DNA of 64,000 nt from Peribacillus simplex. Its GTDB lineage: Bacteria > Bacillota > Bacilli > Bacillales > DSM-1321. Position numbers and translations under genes: made by a program. The stretch is taken from assembly GCF_001578185.1 (NCBI RefSeq), contig NZ_CP011008.1:3996001-4060000 (forward strand). The letters run 5' to 3'. This document shows, piece after piece, positions 18,615 to 28,953 of this stretch (the first letter of the stretch is position 1; each line of letters opens with the position of its first letter). The notes under the pieces were generated by a model, which saw only the letters and a program-made list of their open reading frames with translations, did no database searches and was not told the origin of the DNA.

Positions 18615-19115
18615 ATGAATTTTATCGAGTATGATTTGCTATTCGAATCAAGAAACCAATTAATAGAGGAAATTATGGATTTGGATGAAAATATGCTGAA
18701 CCATAGGCCTGTGCCTGAGGTATGGAACATCGCCCAAATTTGCCATCATTTATATCTCACGGAACAGGTGTTTACTGAAGCTATAGCTTATGGCCTTCGA
18801 GAAAGGGATTTTAATAATATCATTCAAAAAAACATTTACTTTGTTACTGATAGAACAAGGAAGTTTGCATCCCCAGATAACATTTCACCCTCTGCAAACC
18901 CATTTCAATTATCGACCCTCATGGATTTACTGGGAGAATCAAGGGATCGATTATTACAGGTTCTTTATGATATGGATACAGATACCATCTTAAATAGAAA
19001 GAAGGCCAAGCATCCCATGTTCGGGGACCTCTCTTTGGATCAATGGATTGAATTATTATCCTTACATGAACAAAGGCATATCAAACAGATACAAGAAATA
19101 AAGTCATCGGTATAA
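18615..19115 (+). CDS. DinB family protein
   Basis: This four-helix DinB/YfiT-type protein has 166 residues. The metal-site histidines are visible in AQICHHLYLTEQ (helix 2) and LHEQRHIKQIQE (C-terminal helix). Members are putative metal-dependent hydrolases or thiol transferases; DNA-damage induction is known for the founding member only. ATG at 18615 has AAGGGGGAG upstream; the longer ORF upstream of it has no site. Monocistronic, with a terminator ~155 bp downstream. Confidence 0.85.
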   Translation: MNFIEYDLLFESRNQLIEEIMDLDENMLNHRPVPEVWNIAQICHHLYLTEQVFTEAIAYGLRERDFNNIIQKNIYFVTDRTRKFASPDNISPSANPFQLSTLMDLLGESRDRLLQVLYDMDTDTILNRKKAKHPMFGDLSLDQWIELLSLHEQRHIKQIQEIKSSV

Positions 19116-19270
19116 TAATCCTTCCTGCCGCTGGAATAGACATGATTTAATTATTCTGCAGCTGCCTTCCCTTCCTCATGGTTGACTCAATTAACAAGGA
19201 AATAGAAAAAGAAAACAGCTTTTGATTCATCATAATTTTTTCATTAATGGCATAGAGCAACCAGGATTTA

Positions 19271-19305
19271 AAAAAAGCTAGGCACTTAAGGAGTGCCTAG
19301 CTTTT
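19271..19305 (+). terminator. Terminator after the DinB-like gene
   Basis: AAAGCTAGGCACT and AGTGCCTAGCTTT form a perfect 13-bp stem with loop TAAGG and U-rich sides. It works in either direction. Confidence 0.85.
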
Positions 19306-19568
19306 ACTGTTTTCAAATGAAGGTAATTTTTTTCTGCATTTTGTGCTAATGTGATTTGCCTTTCTCTCGCAGTTCCTAAAACGAATAGCTGCCCTCACTT
19401 GTTTATAGATCTCTTTGTATTCAGTATTATTAATCGCACTATAAGCCATTTTTCACTGAGAATTTGTTACCGCCAAATATCTGTTTTCTCTTTGTATTTA
19501 AGTACCCTTCTCCCTTTCTTTTTTTCATAACTTTTCTGAAGTTACACAAAATAAACCCATTAAAATTT

Positions 19569-19597
19569 TTGACTTACTGATAAAAATGATGTACATT
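19569..19597 (+). promoter_or_regulatory. Promoter of guaC
   Basis: TTGACT, a 17-bp spacer and TACATT. The PurBox pair lies just downstream, where a bound repressor would block transcription. Confidence 0.7.
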
Positions 19598-19605
19598 ACC
19601 TAGTG

Positions 19606-19645
19606 GGGCGAACAATTTTTATATAAACAGACAAAAATATTCGTA
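19606..19645. promoter_or_regulatory. PurR operator (paired PurBoxes) of guaC
   Basis: GGGGCGAACAATTTTT and the inverted AAAAATATTCG are two opposing PurBox-like sequences (core CGAAC-A/T-A/T-T) about 17 bp apart. That is the arrangement recognised by Bacillus PurR. The second box is the weaker match. Confidence 0.65.
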
Positions 19646-19661
19646 TATAGAGGTGCATATC

Positions 19662-20645
19662 ATGGAAAACGTGTTTGATTATGAAGATATTCAATTAATT
19701 CCTGCAAAATGTGTAGTAAACAGTCGTTCAGAGTGTGATACATCCGTTACGTTGGGTAAACATACATTCAAGTTACCTGTAGTACCTGCCAATATGCAAA
19801 CGATCATTGATGAGAAGATTGCCATTTACTTAGCTGAAAACGGTTACTTCTATGTAATGCATCGTTTTGAACCAGAAAAGCGTCTTACTTTCATTAAAGA
19901 TATGCACTCACGTGAATTAATCGCGTCCATCAGTGTCGGCGTTAAAGAAGAAGAATACGGATTCATCCAACAATTATCAGATGACAACATTGTTCCTGAA
20001 TTCATTACGATAGATATTGCTCACGGTCACTCCAATGCCGTGATAAAGATGATACAGCATATTAAAAAACATTTACCTGAAAGTTTTGTCATTGCAGGGA
20101 ATGTAGGAACTCCGGAAGCGGTACGGGAATTGGAAAATGCCGGTGCAGATGCTACAAAGGTAGGCATTGGGCCAGGGAAAGTATGCATCACTAAAATCAA
20201 GACTGGATTTGGAACGGGTGGCTGGCAATTAGCTGCACTTCGCTGGTGTGCAAAAGCGGCAAGCAAGCCAATCATAGCTGACGGCGGTATTCGCACGAAC
20301 GGTGATATAGCTAAATCAGTTAGATTTGGGGCTTCAATGGTCATGATCGGTTCATTATTTGCTGGACATGAAGAATCTCCGGGTCAAACGATTGAGAAAG
20401 ATGGAAAAGCTTTTAAAGAATACTTTGGTTCAGCTTCTGAATTCCAAAAAGGTGAAAAGAAAAACGTTGAAGGCAAAAAGATGTTTGTCGAGCACAAAGG
20501 TTCTTTGGAAGATACGTTGAAGGAAATGGAACAAGATCTTCAGTCTTCCATTTCTTATGCCGGTGGAACCAAGTTGGATGCCATCCGGAATGTGGATTAT
20601 GTGGTCGTTAAGAATTCTATCTTTAACGGTGACAAGGTATATTAA
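19662..20645 (+). CDS. guaC: GMP reductase
   Basis: The enzyme deaminates GMP reductively to IMP with NADPH, returning guanine nucleotides to the purine pool. The 327-residue TIM barrel matches Gram-positive GuaC in length. It has the IMPDH/GMPR catalytic loop [11 protein letters not shown] with the active-site cysteine, [34 protein letters not shown], and [16 protein letters not shown] for phosphate binding. ATG at 19662 follows GAGGTG by six bases; an ATG nine bases upstream is poorer. The paired PurBoxes predict repression by PurR, in line with the known Bacillus regulon. Confidence 0.96.
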   Translation: MENVFDYEDIQLIPAKCVVNSRSECDTSVTLGKHTFKLPVVPANMQTIIDEKIAIYLAENGYFYVMHRFEPEKRLTFIKDMHSRELIASISVGVKEEEYGFIQQLSDDNIVPEFITIDIAHGHSNAVIKMIQHIKKHLPESFVIAGNVGTPEAVRELENAGADATKVGIGPGKVCITKIKTGFGTGGWQLAALRWCAKAASKPIIADGGIRTNGDIAKSVRFGASMVMIGSLFAGHEESPGQTIEKDGKAFKEYFGSASEFQKGEKKNVEGKKMFVEHKGSLEDTLKEMEQDLQSSISYAGGTKLDAIRNVDYVVVKNSIFNGDKVY

Positions 20646-20801
20646 GATTATTATATTCCACAACCTGGTGAGCAAGATACTTTATTAAGTACTTGCTCAT
20701 CTTTACGTTGGAAGGTAATTCCTTTTTTATACAGACAACTCATTAATCCTATTGTATATCTCTAACGTCATTTATGAATGAATTGTCAGACAAGCAGGGT
20801 T

Positions 20802-20855
20802 AAGCCATTTCCATATGCTTAAGGCTCTAGCATATGGAAATGGCTTTTTATTTTT
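20802..20855 (+). terminator. Terminator downstream of guaC
   Basis: AAGCCATTTCCATATGCT pairs fully with AGCATATGGAAATGGCTT and is followed by TTTATTTTT. A weaker hairpin without a T-run lies closer to the gene at about 20671-20699. Confidence 0.9.
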
Positions 20856-20930
20856 GCTTATCATTTTTTATACTTACAAAGACTAGTAAAATCCAGATAA
20901 TTAAGCTATATGCTCGTTTTAATATGAAAA

Positions 20931-21149
20931 GGCTCTTTTCGTAAAGATTGTTGTTTTTAAAACGAAACTATTTAAGGTTGATTGGAGCGGAAGTGCGAGA
21001 CTCCTGCGGGAGCAGCGGGACAGGTGAGACCCCACAGGCGTTTACGCCGAGGAGGCTCACCGCCCGCACCAAGGAAAGCGAGCATCTGGAGGGGAAATCA
21101 ACCACAACTCACTACCTGGTAAATAGCAACAAAGTATGTGAAAACAGCC
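20931..21149. repeat. MITE-like element, copy 3 (inverted orientation)
   Basis: The 219-bp element starts GGCTCTTTTC and ends with the inverse of GGCTGTTTTC. It is flanked by the perfect direct repeat TATGAAAA at 20923-20930 and 21150-21157. It is nearly identical to copy 2 read on the other strand. Confidence 0.9.
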
Positions 21150-21306
21150 TATGAAAAAGAGCAATTTTACCGATACCAGAAGCTGCAGCACTAATTAGAA
21201 CGTTAATTTATTCCTAGACAACTATATTACTATTTTACTTAATAAACATCTCTGTTAGTTAAATAACTTATCATATGGGTTATTTCAGTTAGATACGTTT
21301 TTAGTC

Positions 21307-21867
21307 TCATAACCAGTGCTTTGGATACTGTCTTGTTTGAAATAAGTTATTATAGATCATTGATATAAAAACCAATAATATCGTACCTATTGCAATCGAA
21401 ATAAGGAATCCCCATCCAGCTTGAGAATTAACGGCAACAAGGGCACTTGCTGCTGCTGGAGGATGAACAGTTTTTGTAAGAGTCATTATTAATAATACAA
21501 TAGCTAATACTAGACCAATAATGAATAGACTCTTACCTAATATGCTCCAAATAATAAGTGCTGAAATAGTAGAAATTAAATGTCCTCCAATAACGTTACG
21601 AGGTTGAGACAAGATACCTTTATGGGAACCGAATACGATTACACAACTTGCACCTAGAGGAGCTAATGCCATAGGATACCCTAAATAGACAGCTACAAAA
21701 CTAATGATAATAATAGCAATGAGTCCACCTATAGCTGAAACAAAGGAATCAATATAATCAATTCTGTCTTTATCTCTAGCTTCGCCCTTCATTTTCTTTA
21801 AATACGCTTTTAAACTTATGTTTGGTTGATTATTCCAACTTTTCTCAAGATTTTTTTCAAAACCCAT
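21307..21867 (-). CDS. HPP family integral membrane protein
   Basis: The 186-residue protein has four to five membrane segments and the HPP family marks: PLGASCVIVFGSHKG, SQPRNVIGGHLIST and TKTVHPPAAASALVAV, the last giving the family its name. Some plant and cyanobacterial relatives carry nitrite; nothing here links it to nitrite except distant siroheme genes. ATG at 21867 is a reasonable start (GAGGG about 12 bases upstream), but the ribosome site is weak and a longer form is possible. Single-gene unit. Confidence 0.8.
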   Translation of the reverse strand: MGFEKNLEKSWNNQPNISLKAYLKKMKGEARDKDRIDYIDSFVSAIGGLIAIIIISFVAVYLGYPMALAPLGASCVIVFGSHKGILSQPRNVIGGHLISTISALIIWSILGKSLFIIGLVLAIVLLIMTLTKTVHPPAAASALVAVNSQAGWGFLISIAIGTILLVFISMIYNNLFQTRQYPKHWL

Positions 21868-21996
21868 AATGTATGTTTCCCTCAAGCTTCCTGAATAATT
21901 TGATAAGAAAATTGACAGAGTTTCTGCCATAAAAGTTATTTTACAGGAAAGCAATGAATGTTTAAATATATATCTTGATTTTCTGTATTTTGTCAA

Positions 21997-22344
21997 TTAC
22001 GAAGTTTTCATCCTCTTTTCAACCTGCATTTTCAAAAAAAGGTAACAAAAAAGTCCCTATATTAACGCCGAGCAAAAGGCTCCTCGCCAAACCAAATAAC
22101 TGACCACCGTGAAAACTCTCCATCTATTTTTTTTTACATCTTTTCCTCCAATTGTGAATTCAAAAGAAAAGAAGTTAATTTGCGTATAATGACAATTAAC
22201 TTCTTCCACATTATGACGAACTATGAAGTTGGAAAACCTTTTGTCTTTAATGGGAATGAGTAAAGTTATATGTATTTATTTTGGGAATATATCGAAATAT
22301 TATTATGATTCGGGAGAGGTTATTCAATCAACTTTTAAGAAACT
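21997..22344. other. Intergenic region with nothing recognised
   Basis: AT-rich sequence between the HPP gene (reading away) and the terminator of yjdM. No ORF, RNA motif or repeat is supported. Confidence 0.5.
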
Positions 22345-22382
22345 AAAAAAATCCTGGTAGAATTTCAATATCTACCAGGATT
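22345..22382 (-). terminator. Terminator of the YjdM-like gene
   Basis: On the minus strand ATCCTGGTAGA and TCTACCAGGAT are followed by a run of seven T. Confidence 0.88.
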
Positions 22383-22425
22383 AATCATAGAAAAACATTT
22401 CCGTTCTGTTGCATTAACACAGCGT

Positions 22426-22764
22426 TTATACCTTTTTAACAAATTGGGATTTTAATTTCATTGCACCAAAACCATCAATCTTGCAATCAATATCATGATC
22501 TCCATCAACTAAACGGATGCTTTTGACTTTTGTGCCCATTTTCAAGACGGATGAACTCCCCTTCACTTTAAGATCTTTGATTACCGTAACGGTGTCACCA
22601 TCGTTTAAGGCATTTCCATTTGCATCTTTGATAATCTTTTGGTCACTATTTTCAGTTTCCGATTCAATCGTCCACTCATTGGCGCACTCTGGGCAAACAA
22701 AAAGACTTCCGTCTTCGTATGTATATTCTGAATTACATGCAGGGCAATTAGGAAAATCAGACAT
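22426..22764 (-). CDS. yjdM: Zinc-ribbon protein YjdM (PhnA family)
   Basis: The 112-residue protein has a four-cysteine zinc ribbon at the N-terminus (CPACNSEY and [10 protein letters not shown]) and the PhnA C-terminal SH3-like domain ([40 protein letters not shown]). Despite the old name 'alkylphosphonate utilisation operon protein PhnA', a role in phosphonate use is not established. ATG at 22764 follows GGAGG; the ORF extends further upstream without a site. Own terminator. Confidence 0.88.
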   Translation of the reverse strand: MSDFPNCPACNSEYTYEDGSLFVCPECANEWTIESETENSDQKIIKDANGNALNDGDTVTVIKDLKVKGSSSVLKMGTKVKSIRLVDGDHDIDCKIDGFGAMKLKSQFVKKV

Positions 22765-22906
22765 AAATTCACTTCCTCCATTCGTTATTGTCAATTCTAA
22801 TATAATAATGGTTTGCATACAACCGGTAATGTTTTTTGAGTTTTGCCCCTCCTATAGAACCTATAATGGTTTTACTATATACTTTTAAGAAAAGCTGGAA
22901 AGTGCG

Positions 22907-23605
22907 GTGAACCCTTTGTTTAAACTACTATTGATAGAAGATGATACGACTTTATTCAATGAAATTAAAGATAGATTGGCGCAATGGTCTTATGATATTT
23001 ACGGAATTGGCGATTTTAGTAAAGTGGTTCAGGAATTCACGGACATAAAACCTGATTTGGTCATCATTGATATACAGTTGCCGAAGTTTGATGGGTTTCA
23101 TTGGTGCAGAATGATCCGTGCCCATTCTAATGTTCCCATCATCTTTTTATCGTCACGTGATCACCCTACCGATATGGTAATGTCCATGCAGCTTGGCGCT
23201 GATGATTTTATCCAGAAGCCCTTTCATTTCGATGTACTCATCGCAAAGATACAAGCCATCCTTCGCCGGGTATATAATTACAATACAGAAAATATCGAAT
23301 TGAAAACCTGGTGCGGTGCAACAGTGGATTACGAGAAAAACACGGTATCGGCCGAGACTGGCTCAATCGAATTGACAAAAAATGAAATTTTCATCTTGAA
23401 AAAGCTCATTGAACAGAAAAACAAGATCGTAAGCCGGGAAGAATTGATCAATAGCTTATGGGATGATAAACGTTTCATAAGCGATAACACCCTTACAGTA
23501 AATGTGAACCGTTTACGAAAAAGATTGGATGAACTGGGTTTAGGGCATTTTATCGAAACGAAGGTCGGACAGGGCTATATCGCAATTGAAGAGGCTAATG
23601 AATGA
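22907..23605 (+). CDS. bceR: OmpR-type response regulator, BceR-like
   Basis: The receiver domain (residues ~6-118) has the acidic pair (LLIEDD), phospho-acceptor aspartate in LVIIDIQLPKFDG, and the conserved lysine in DDFIQKPF. A winged-helix output domain follows (LTKNEIFILKKLIEQ, VNVNRLRKRLDELG). GTG at 22907 is the probable start. Its stop overlaps the start of the kinase gene by 4 bp. With the kinase and the ABC transporter it forms a Bce-type peptide-antibiotic detoxification module. Confidence 0.9.
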   Translation: MNPLFKLLLIEDDTTLFNEIKDRLAQWSYDIYGIGDFSKVVQEFTDIKPDLVIIDIQLPKFDGFHWCRMIRAHSNVPIIFLSSRDHPTDMVMSMQLGADDFIQKPFHFDVLIAKIQAILRRVYNYNTENIELKTWCGATVDYEKNTVSAETGSIELTKNEIFILKKLIEQKNKIVSREELINSLWDDKRFISDNTLTVNVNRLRKRLDELGLGHFIETKVGQGYIAIEEANE

Positions 23606-24606
23606 TCAGAAAATATTTCTTGGAAAGGTTCAGCTGGATCACATTCTACATACTTCTTCATCTATTCTTCATCTTTGTCGCTTTTCTTGACTCGGCCATT
23701 CCGTTAAAGCCAATACTGTATATCGTTTTTTTATCATTGATCATGTTCAGTATTTTTTTGATTTTCCGCTATAAAAAAGAAACGTATTTCTATAAAAGTT
23801 TGGAAGCTCGGGAAGACAGCCTGGATATAACGAATATACCAGAACCAGAAAGCCCTTTCGAAAAAATAATAGAAAACAGCATCATTAACCAAACCGAAAT
23901 ATTGAAGCAATCCGCAGCAATTGGCCAAATGACTTTAGAGCAGGAGAAGGATGAATTATTATCTTGGATTCATGAAGTGAAGACACCATTGACGGCGATG
24001 CATCTAATGATTGACCGCTTGGATGATGAATTACTGAAATCCCATTTGACTTATGAGTGGCTGCGCATTCACCTTCTTCTTGATCAGCAGCTCCATCAAA
24101 GGCGCATTCCTTTCATCGAAAATGATTTGTATATTGAGAATACGGATTTGGAAACTATAATCTTTGATGAGATTAAAACGCTGCAATCATGGTGCATTCA
24201 AAAAGGAATCGGCTTCGACATACAGTTGGATGTAACCGAAGTGCTTAGTGATGCGAAATGGCTGGCCTTCATCATGAGGCAGCTCTTGACCAACTCCATT
24301 AAATACAGTGAAAACTCGGATATTACGATATTCAGCCATGAACAAGCAGAACAAACGATTCTTGAAGTGAAGGATTCTGGTCGGGGCATCGACCCAAAGG
24401 ATATACCCCGCATATTTGATAAAGGCTTTACATCCACGACAAATCATCGTGATCATGCTGCAACTGGCATGGGTTTATATTTAACCAAGAAAGCAGCAGA
24501 GTCCCTATTCATCTCCATTGCTGTAAAATCAAAGCTAGGAACTGGGACGACCATTACCTTGTCCTTCCCAAAAAGAAATGATTTCGTGAATATCACAAGC
24601 ATGTGA
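23602..24606 (+). CDS. bceS: Intramembrane-sensing histidine kinase, BceS-like
   Basis: The 334-residue kinase has two membrane helices close together at residues ~12-32 and 37-56 and almost no external loop. This is the intramembrane-sensing architecture, in which the partner transporter supplies the signal. The phospho-acceptor box is [20 protein letters not shown]; the ATP domain shows the N box [29 protein letters not shown] and GMGLYL. The stop codon lies inside a 28-bp perfect palindrome that precedes the ABC transporter genes. Confidence 0.92.
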   Translation: MIRKYFLERFSWITFYILLHLFFIFVAFLDSAIPLKPILYIVFLSLIMFSIFLIFRYKKETYFYKSLEAREDSLDITNIPEPESPFEKIIENSIINQTEILKQSAAIGQMTLEQEKDELLSWIHEVKTPLTAMHLMIDRLDDELLKSHLTYEWLRIHLLLDQQLHQRRIPFIENDLYIENTDLETIIFDEIKTLQSWCIQKGIGFDIQLDVTEVLSDAKWLAFIMRQLLTNSIKYSENSDITIFSHEQAEQTILEVKDSGRGIDPKDIPRIFDKGFTSTTNHRDHAATGMGLYLTKKAAESLFISIAVKSKLGTGTTITLSFPKRNDFVNITSM

Positions 24607-24624
24607 CAAAAATGTCACATGCTT
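24597..24624. promoter_or_regulatory. 28-bp perfect palindrome between kinase and ABC genes
   Basis: The arms AAGCATGTGACA and TGTCACATGCTT surround AAAA and are followed by TTATTC. It could be the response-regulator operator for the ABC genes, an intrinsic terminator/attenuator, or both. A TATAAT-like box (~24671) lies downstream, before the ABC ATPase. Confidence 0.6.
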
Positions 24625-24706
24625 TTATTCTTTGTTCGGACAAACGAAGGAAAAGAAATACATCGCCTTTTATAATAAGGATATAGAAAAAAAGGAGTGT
24701 ATCGAC

Positions 24707-25468
24707 ATGAATATATTAGAAGCGAAAAAAATCCATAAAAGCTATGGAAATAAATTCAATAAACAAGAAGTATTAAAGGGTCTCGATATAAGCATACAAG
24801 AAGGTGAATTCGTAAGCATCATGGGTGCATCCGGTTCAGGGAAAACGACTTTGCTGAATGTCCTTTCCTCGATCGATAAAATCAGCAACGGCACCATTAC
24901 GATCGATGGAAAAGAGATTTCAGGTATGAAAGAAAAGAAGTTGGCCGAATTCCGGAAGAACCATCTAGGCTTCATCTTCCAGGAATATAACTTATTGGAC
25001 ACACTGACTGTCAAAGAAAATATCCTTCTGCCCTTATCCATTACAAAAACACCCAAAAATGAAGCGGCACAAAAGTTTGATACCGTAGCGAAAGAACTGG
25101 GCATATATGAAGTGAAGGATAAATACCCAAATGAAATTTCCGGTGGTCAAAAACAGCGTACGTCTGCAGCACGGGCCTTCATCCATGATCCAAGCATCAT
25201 TTTTGCGGATGAGCCGACAGGGGCGCTTGATTCTAAATCCGCTTCCGATTTGTTGAACAAACTGAGCGAAATGAATCAAAAGCGCAAAGCGACGATCATC
25301 ATGGTTACCCATGATCCAGTGGCGGCCAGTTATTGCAGCAGAGTCATTTTCATTAAAGATGGACAAATTTATACACAATTGAATAAAGGCGAAGAAACCA
25401 GACAAATCTTCTTCAAGGACATCATGAAAACCCAAGGTGTATTGGGAGGGGTTCAAAATGAGCATTAA
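24707..25468 (+). CDS. bceA: ABC transporter ATP-binding protein, BceA-like
   Basis: This ATPase has 253 residues. It has Walker A in [20 protein letters not shown], the Q loop [14 protein letters not shown], the signature [20 protein letters not shown], Walker [14 protein letters not shown] and the switch histidine in MVTHDP. The signature lacks the usual arginine-valine order (QKQRTSAAR) but is intact. It energises the BceB-like permease, with which it overlaps by 11 bp. ATG at 24707 follows AAAGGAG. Induction by the two-component system upstream is expected. Confidence 0.93.
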   Translation: MNILEAKKIHKSYGNKFNKQEVLKGLDISIQEGEFVSIMGASGSGKTTLLNVLSSIDKISNGTITIDGKEISGMKEKKLAEFRKNHLGFIFQEYNLLDTLTVKENILLPLSITKTPKNEAAQKFDTVAKELGIYEVKDKYPNEISGGQKQRTSAARAFIHDPSIIFADEPTGALDSKSASDLLNKLSEMNQKRKATIIMVTHDPVAASYCSRVIFIKDGQIYTQLNKGEETRQIFFKDIMKTQGVLGGVQNEH

Positions 25469-27404
25469 TCAACTCATCTTTCGAAATCTGAAAAAGAATC
25501 TGAAGAACTATTATCTGTATGTGTTTGCCCTAGTCTTCAGCGCCTCCCTTTATTTCGCTTTTGTCACATTGCAATATGACCCATCCTTGGATGAAGCCGA
25601 GGGTACGGTGAAAGGAGCCGCCTCCATCAAGGCTGCATCGATCCTGCTTGTTGCGATCGTTTCCATATTCCTTTTATATGCCAATAGCATTTTCATAAAA
25701 AGGCGCAGTAAAGAAATTGGCTTATTCCAATTGATAGGCATGACAAAGAACAGGATATTCCGTATCCTTAGCGTGGAAAACCTGATCCTGTATTTCTGTT
25801 CCGTATTCCTGGGAATCTTTGTAGGGTTTGCCGCTTCAAAATTGATCATCATGATTTTATTTAAAATAATGGGTGTCGAGGCGATTGCGACCCTTCAATT
25901 TTCTTTTCAGCCGCTTGTTCAAACCGTGCTCGTTTTTAGCGCCATTTATCTTTTCATCATGTTGATGAATTATGCCTTCATTAAAAGACAGACCATTCTT
26001 TCATTATTTAGAGTGACTTCAATGACGGAAGGAAAAGTGAAAAAGGTTTCGATGTTCGAAATGATCATCGGGTTATTCGGGATCATCCTGATCATTGCTG
26101 GCTATGTCGTTTCATCCAAATTATTCGATGGAGCTTTTTCAGATATGAACGAGCTTTTCATGGCCATGGTCTTCATTCTGGCAACCGTCATCATCGGGAC
26201 CTACCTATTCTATAAAGGATCCGTAAGCTTCATCTTTAATATCGTTCGTAAAAACAAAAATGGATATTTGAATATCAATGAAGTATTGTCCCTTTCATCC
26301 ATCATGTTCCGAATGAAATCGAATGCGATATTATTGACGATCATCACGACCGTTTCCGCTTTGGCGATAGGATTATTATCATTAAGCTATATCTCCTACT
26401 ACTCCGCGGAGAAGAGTGCAAAAAGCAGTATCCCTACCGATTTTTCCATGACGGATATGAAAGATGCTGATGCATTCAAAGAAGCTTTATCAGCCAGTAA
26501 AATTGATTATGACGAAAAGGTGATTGATGTCATTCAAGTGGATGCCAATGTAAAGGAAATAATGGAAACCAGCCTGGATGAAGTGAACTTTGATCCAGAC
26601 ACCATGACCGTTCCCGTCATCAGTGATGAATCCGTTAAAGGAATCAACCTCGCTGAAGATGAGACCCTTTTCAGCGGATACAGTAATATGATGGAAAAGG
26701 TCATATCCTTGAAGGATTCCGGAAAGATTGAGCTAAAAGGCAAGCATGAAGTGATTCCGCAAACATATATGGGATTGAATGATGATACCTTCGTGTCCTA
26801 TTACTTCACGAGTGGCGGTTTGCCCGTTGCCATTGTAGACCAAACGATATTCGACCGTTTGAAAAAGGATGTCGACCCGAAAATCCAAAAGGTATCATCT
26901 GTCAATATCGGAATTGATGTGAAGGATGAAGCTGAAGTTGAAAAGGCGAATGATATATTCAATGCAATGAGTTTTAATGAAAAACATGTGAATGATTCCC
27001 AATTCGAAATGTTCAACACCCAGAAGAAGAATATGGGTCTTATCATGTTCATCGTCGGCTTCTTGGGATTGACTTTCCTCATTACATCCGGATGTATCCT
27101 CTATTTCAAGCAAATGGATGAAAGTGAAAATGAAAAATCAAATTATACTATTTTAAGAAAGCTAGGATTCACCCAAGGTGACTTACTAAAAGGAATCCAA
27201 GCAAAACAAGTCTTCAATTTCGGCATTCCTTTAGTTGTCGGTCTGCTTCATAGTTATTTCGCAGTCCAATCAGGATGGTTCTTATTCGGGACCGAAGTTT
27301 GGACACCGATGATCATTGTTATGGCACTATACACGGCATTGTATTCGATCTTCGGAATCCTATCCGTATTTCATTACAAGAAGGTCATTAAAGAATCTCT
27401 ATAA
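25458..27404 (+). CDS. bceB: ABC transporter permease, BceB-like (FtsX family)
   Basis: The 648-residue permease has ten membrane helices and one large external domain of about 200 residues between helices 7 and 8 (roughly residues 310-525), the hallmark of BceB-type transporters that free lipid-linked cell-wall precursors from antimicrobial peptides and signal to the kinase. FtsX-type segments occur at both ends ([39 protein letters not shown]). ATG at 25458 follows GGGAGGGG. The peptide recognised cannot be predicted from sequence alone. Confidence 0.92.
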   Translation: MSINQLIFRNLKKNLKNYYLYVFALVFSASLYFAFVTLQYDPSLDEAEGTVKGAASIKAASILLVAIVSIFLLYANSIFIKRRSKEIGLFQLIGMTKNRIFRILSVENLILYFCSVFLGIFVGFAASKLIIMILFKIMGVEAIATLQFSFQPLVQTVLVFSAIYLFIMLMNYAFIKRQTILSLFRVTSMTEGKVKKVSMFEMIIGLFGIILIIAGYVVSSKLFDGAFSDMNELFMAMVFILATVIIGTYLFYKGSVSFIFNIVRKNKNGYLNINEVLSLSSIMFRMKSNAILLTIITTVSALAIGLLSLSYISYYSAEKSAKSSIPTDFSMTDMKDADAFKEALSASKIDYDEKVIDVIQVDANVKEIMETSLDEVNFDPDTMTVPVISDESVKGINLAEDETLFSGYSNMMEKVISLKDSGKIELKGKHEVIPQTYMGLNDDTFVSYYFTSGGLPVAIVDQTIFDRLKKDVDPKIQKVSSVNIGIDVKDEAEVEKANDIFNAMSFNEKHVNDSQFEMFNTQKKNMGLIMFIVGFLGLTFLITSGCILYFKQMDESENEKSNYTILRKLGFTQGDLLKGIQAKQVFNFGIPLVVGLLHSYFAVQSGWFLFGTEVWTPMIIVMALYTALYSIFGILSVFHYKKVIKESL

Positions 27405-27410
27405 GATGCT

Positions 27411-27446
27411 GAAAGCTCCAGGGTCCATGAGGCCCTGGAGCTTTTA
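27411..27446 (+). terminator. Terminator of the bce module
   Basis: AAAGCTCCAGGG and CCCTGGAGCTTT form a perfect stem followed by TAAA. Confidence 0.88.
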
Positions 27447-27470
27447 AACTGCAGAAAAATTCGAATAAAA

Positions 27471-27598
27471 GTGATTTCCACTCCAGGCACTCGCTTTCCG
27501 CGGGCGGTCCGGAGCCTCCTCGGCGCTCTTTGCGCCTGCGGGGTCTCCCTTGGACACGCCTTTCCCGCAAGAGTCTCGTACCTTCCGTTTCAATCAAC
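27471..27598. repeat. Free copy of the GC-rich repeat core
   Basis: The sequence runs from GTGATTTCCACTCC to TTTCAATCAAC and shares long blocks with the MITE cores, for example CTCGCTTTCC, GCGGGCGGT, GAGCCTCCTCGGCG and GGGGTCTC. It lacks the GGCT ends seen in the MITE copies. Apparent ORFs across it are artefacts. Confidence 0.8.
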
Positions 27599-28057
27599 TG
27601 GTGTTTTTTTCAGAAAAAATTCAGGCAAACTGCAACGATTTTTAAACAAACCCTCAAAGAAGTTTCAGCTGCTTTCATAAATCCGCTCCCTTTCCATCCT
27701 GCCAAGCTTCCAGCGAGTCTTTGGCTAGCCAGTTATTCGGCAGGAGTGTCTCCACCCTTTCACTCCAATGGGATCCCATACTTAAAAAAGTATTGCGGGA
27801 TACAATGTTACCTTTGCACCCTTAAACATGTGCGGTATTTGCAGTAGGACGTGAGTCGTCATTGTTAATCATTCCTTCGGTACGGAGATCGATTTGACTG
27901 TGTGGGTTTTATTCAAATTTCCTTTAAGACGGTACAACTGCGTTTCCCGAAATATCAGAATGTTCCGTTTATTAATATCTGTTTGTTTGCTTTTTCTTGA
28001 TCCGCATTGGGCTTATCATCTGGGTTTGCATCCACTAATTAAGACGACTAATGGTAG
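27599..28057. other. Intergenic region, no supported gene
   Basis: No ORF with a ribosome site was found on either strand. A stretch CTTTGAGGGTTT (minus strand, ~27650) also occurs near the left end of the IS1182-family element at 33.8 kb, hinting at a decayed repeat. Confidence 0.45.
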
Positions 28058-28447
28058 TTAGCCTTCGGTAAGTGCTAAGTAATGCTTTACTTTCCCGTTA
28101 TATTCAACGATTAGAACATCATCTCGCTCTTTTGTGGTGTATATTTTTGTTCCTATGGGTAATTGATTGGCCATACCATCTTTAAAAGATTTACTGAAAT
28201 CGTTTGAGAATTCCTCTGTAATTTCTCCAACAAATTCGTTCTTAGTCAGTTTAAGCTCATTCACCCATTCAATATCCGTTTTATAAATGATCTTTTCCCA
28301 TTGGAGAATGTCTGCATTTTTATCAAGATTTAATATTTCTTCTGCATCTGGATTTTTAGATGTCACGGTTTTGATTTCTGTTTTAACACAACCCGACAAA
28401 TAAAAAATGCAAACGATTAACATGAAAACCAATATGTTTTTCTTCAT
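28058..28447 (-). CDS. Small lipoprotein of unknown function
   Basis: The 129-residue protein has a lipoprotein signal (KKNILVFMLIVCIFYLSGC, with the cysteine at residue ~20), then a lysine/glutamate-rich domain with a closing strand set (IYTTKERDDVLIVEYNGKVKHYLALTEG). It is probably anchored outside the membrane. Two adjacent ATGs are possible; the second (28447) is better spaced from GGAGG. No family recognised; DUF3221-type small Bacillus lipoproteins are similar in size and layout. Confidence 0.65.
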   Translation of the reverse strand: MKKNILVFMLIVCIFYLSGCVKTEIKTVTSKNPDAEEILNLDKNADILQWEKIIYKTDIEWVNELKLTKNEFVGEITEEFSNDFSKSFKDGMANQLPIGTKIYTTKERDDVLIVEYNGKVKHYLALTEG

Positions 28448-28555
28448 CATACACCTCCATTCAATTAGACGTATGGTATTATCTTTCGTTACTGAATATG
28501 GCTTTGTATTGCTATTAAGTGTTCCGGTTAGTTACATTCATTTTCATCCGAAAAA

Positions 28556-28590
28556 TAAAAAAATGCCCTTTCATACCGAGGGCATTTTCA
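28556..28590 (-). terminator. Terminator of the gene at 28603-28953
   Basis: On the minus strand AAAATGCCCT and AGGGCATTTTT flank a 9-nt loop and run into a T/A-rich tail. Confidence 0.82.
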
Positions 28591-28602
28591 TAATCCAATT
28601 TA

Positions 28603-28953
28603 TTAATTTACGAAAAGATATAACTTCCTATGATATTCCACAAATGCCTGCTGGTCCTTTTCCGTGTAGTCCATCCACTTTACTTTCTTGCATCTTTCCT
28701 CTAATCTCTCATTCAATTCATCTTCTATTTCATTCATGAAACGAATGATTTCCCCATAAGGCATATTGAAATGACGGGCTGCAAGCCGGGGCGGAGAATG
28801 CTTTACCAGCAATCTCATGAATTGATCGACCGTGTCCGCCTTCGATGCAAGATAATCTTCCTCGCTCACGATGAATTCATACACTTGTTTTTTCACGCCA
28901 GAAAGTCTGGTCACTTCGTCGCGCAATAAAAACTCCATTAATCTTTCGTTCAT
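28603..28953 (-). CDS. Hypothetical protein with HTH-like segment
   Basis: The protein has 116 residues, is mostly helical and has no membrane segment. The middle part (PPRLAARHFNMPYGEIIRFMNEIEDEL) looks like a helix-turn-helix of the sigma-factor region 4 or MerR-less small-regulator kind, so DNA binding is possible. The start ATG at 28953 has GAGGTAG upstream. Own terminator. A regulator role is inference only. Confidence 0.6.
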   Translation of the reverse strand: MNERLMEFLLRDEVTRLSGVKKQVYEFIVSEEDYLASKADTVDQFMRLLVKHSPPRLAARHFNMPYGEIIRFMNEIEDELNERLEERCKKVKWMDYTEKDQQAFVEYHRKLYLFVN

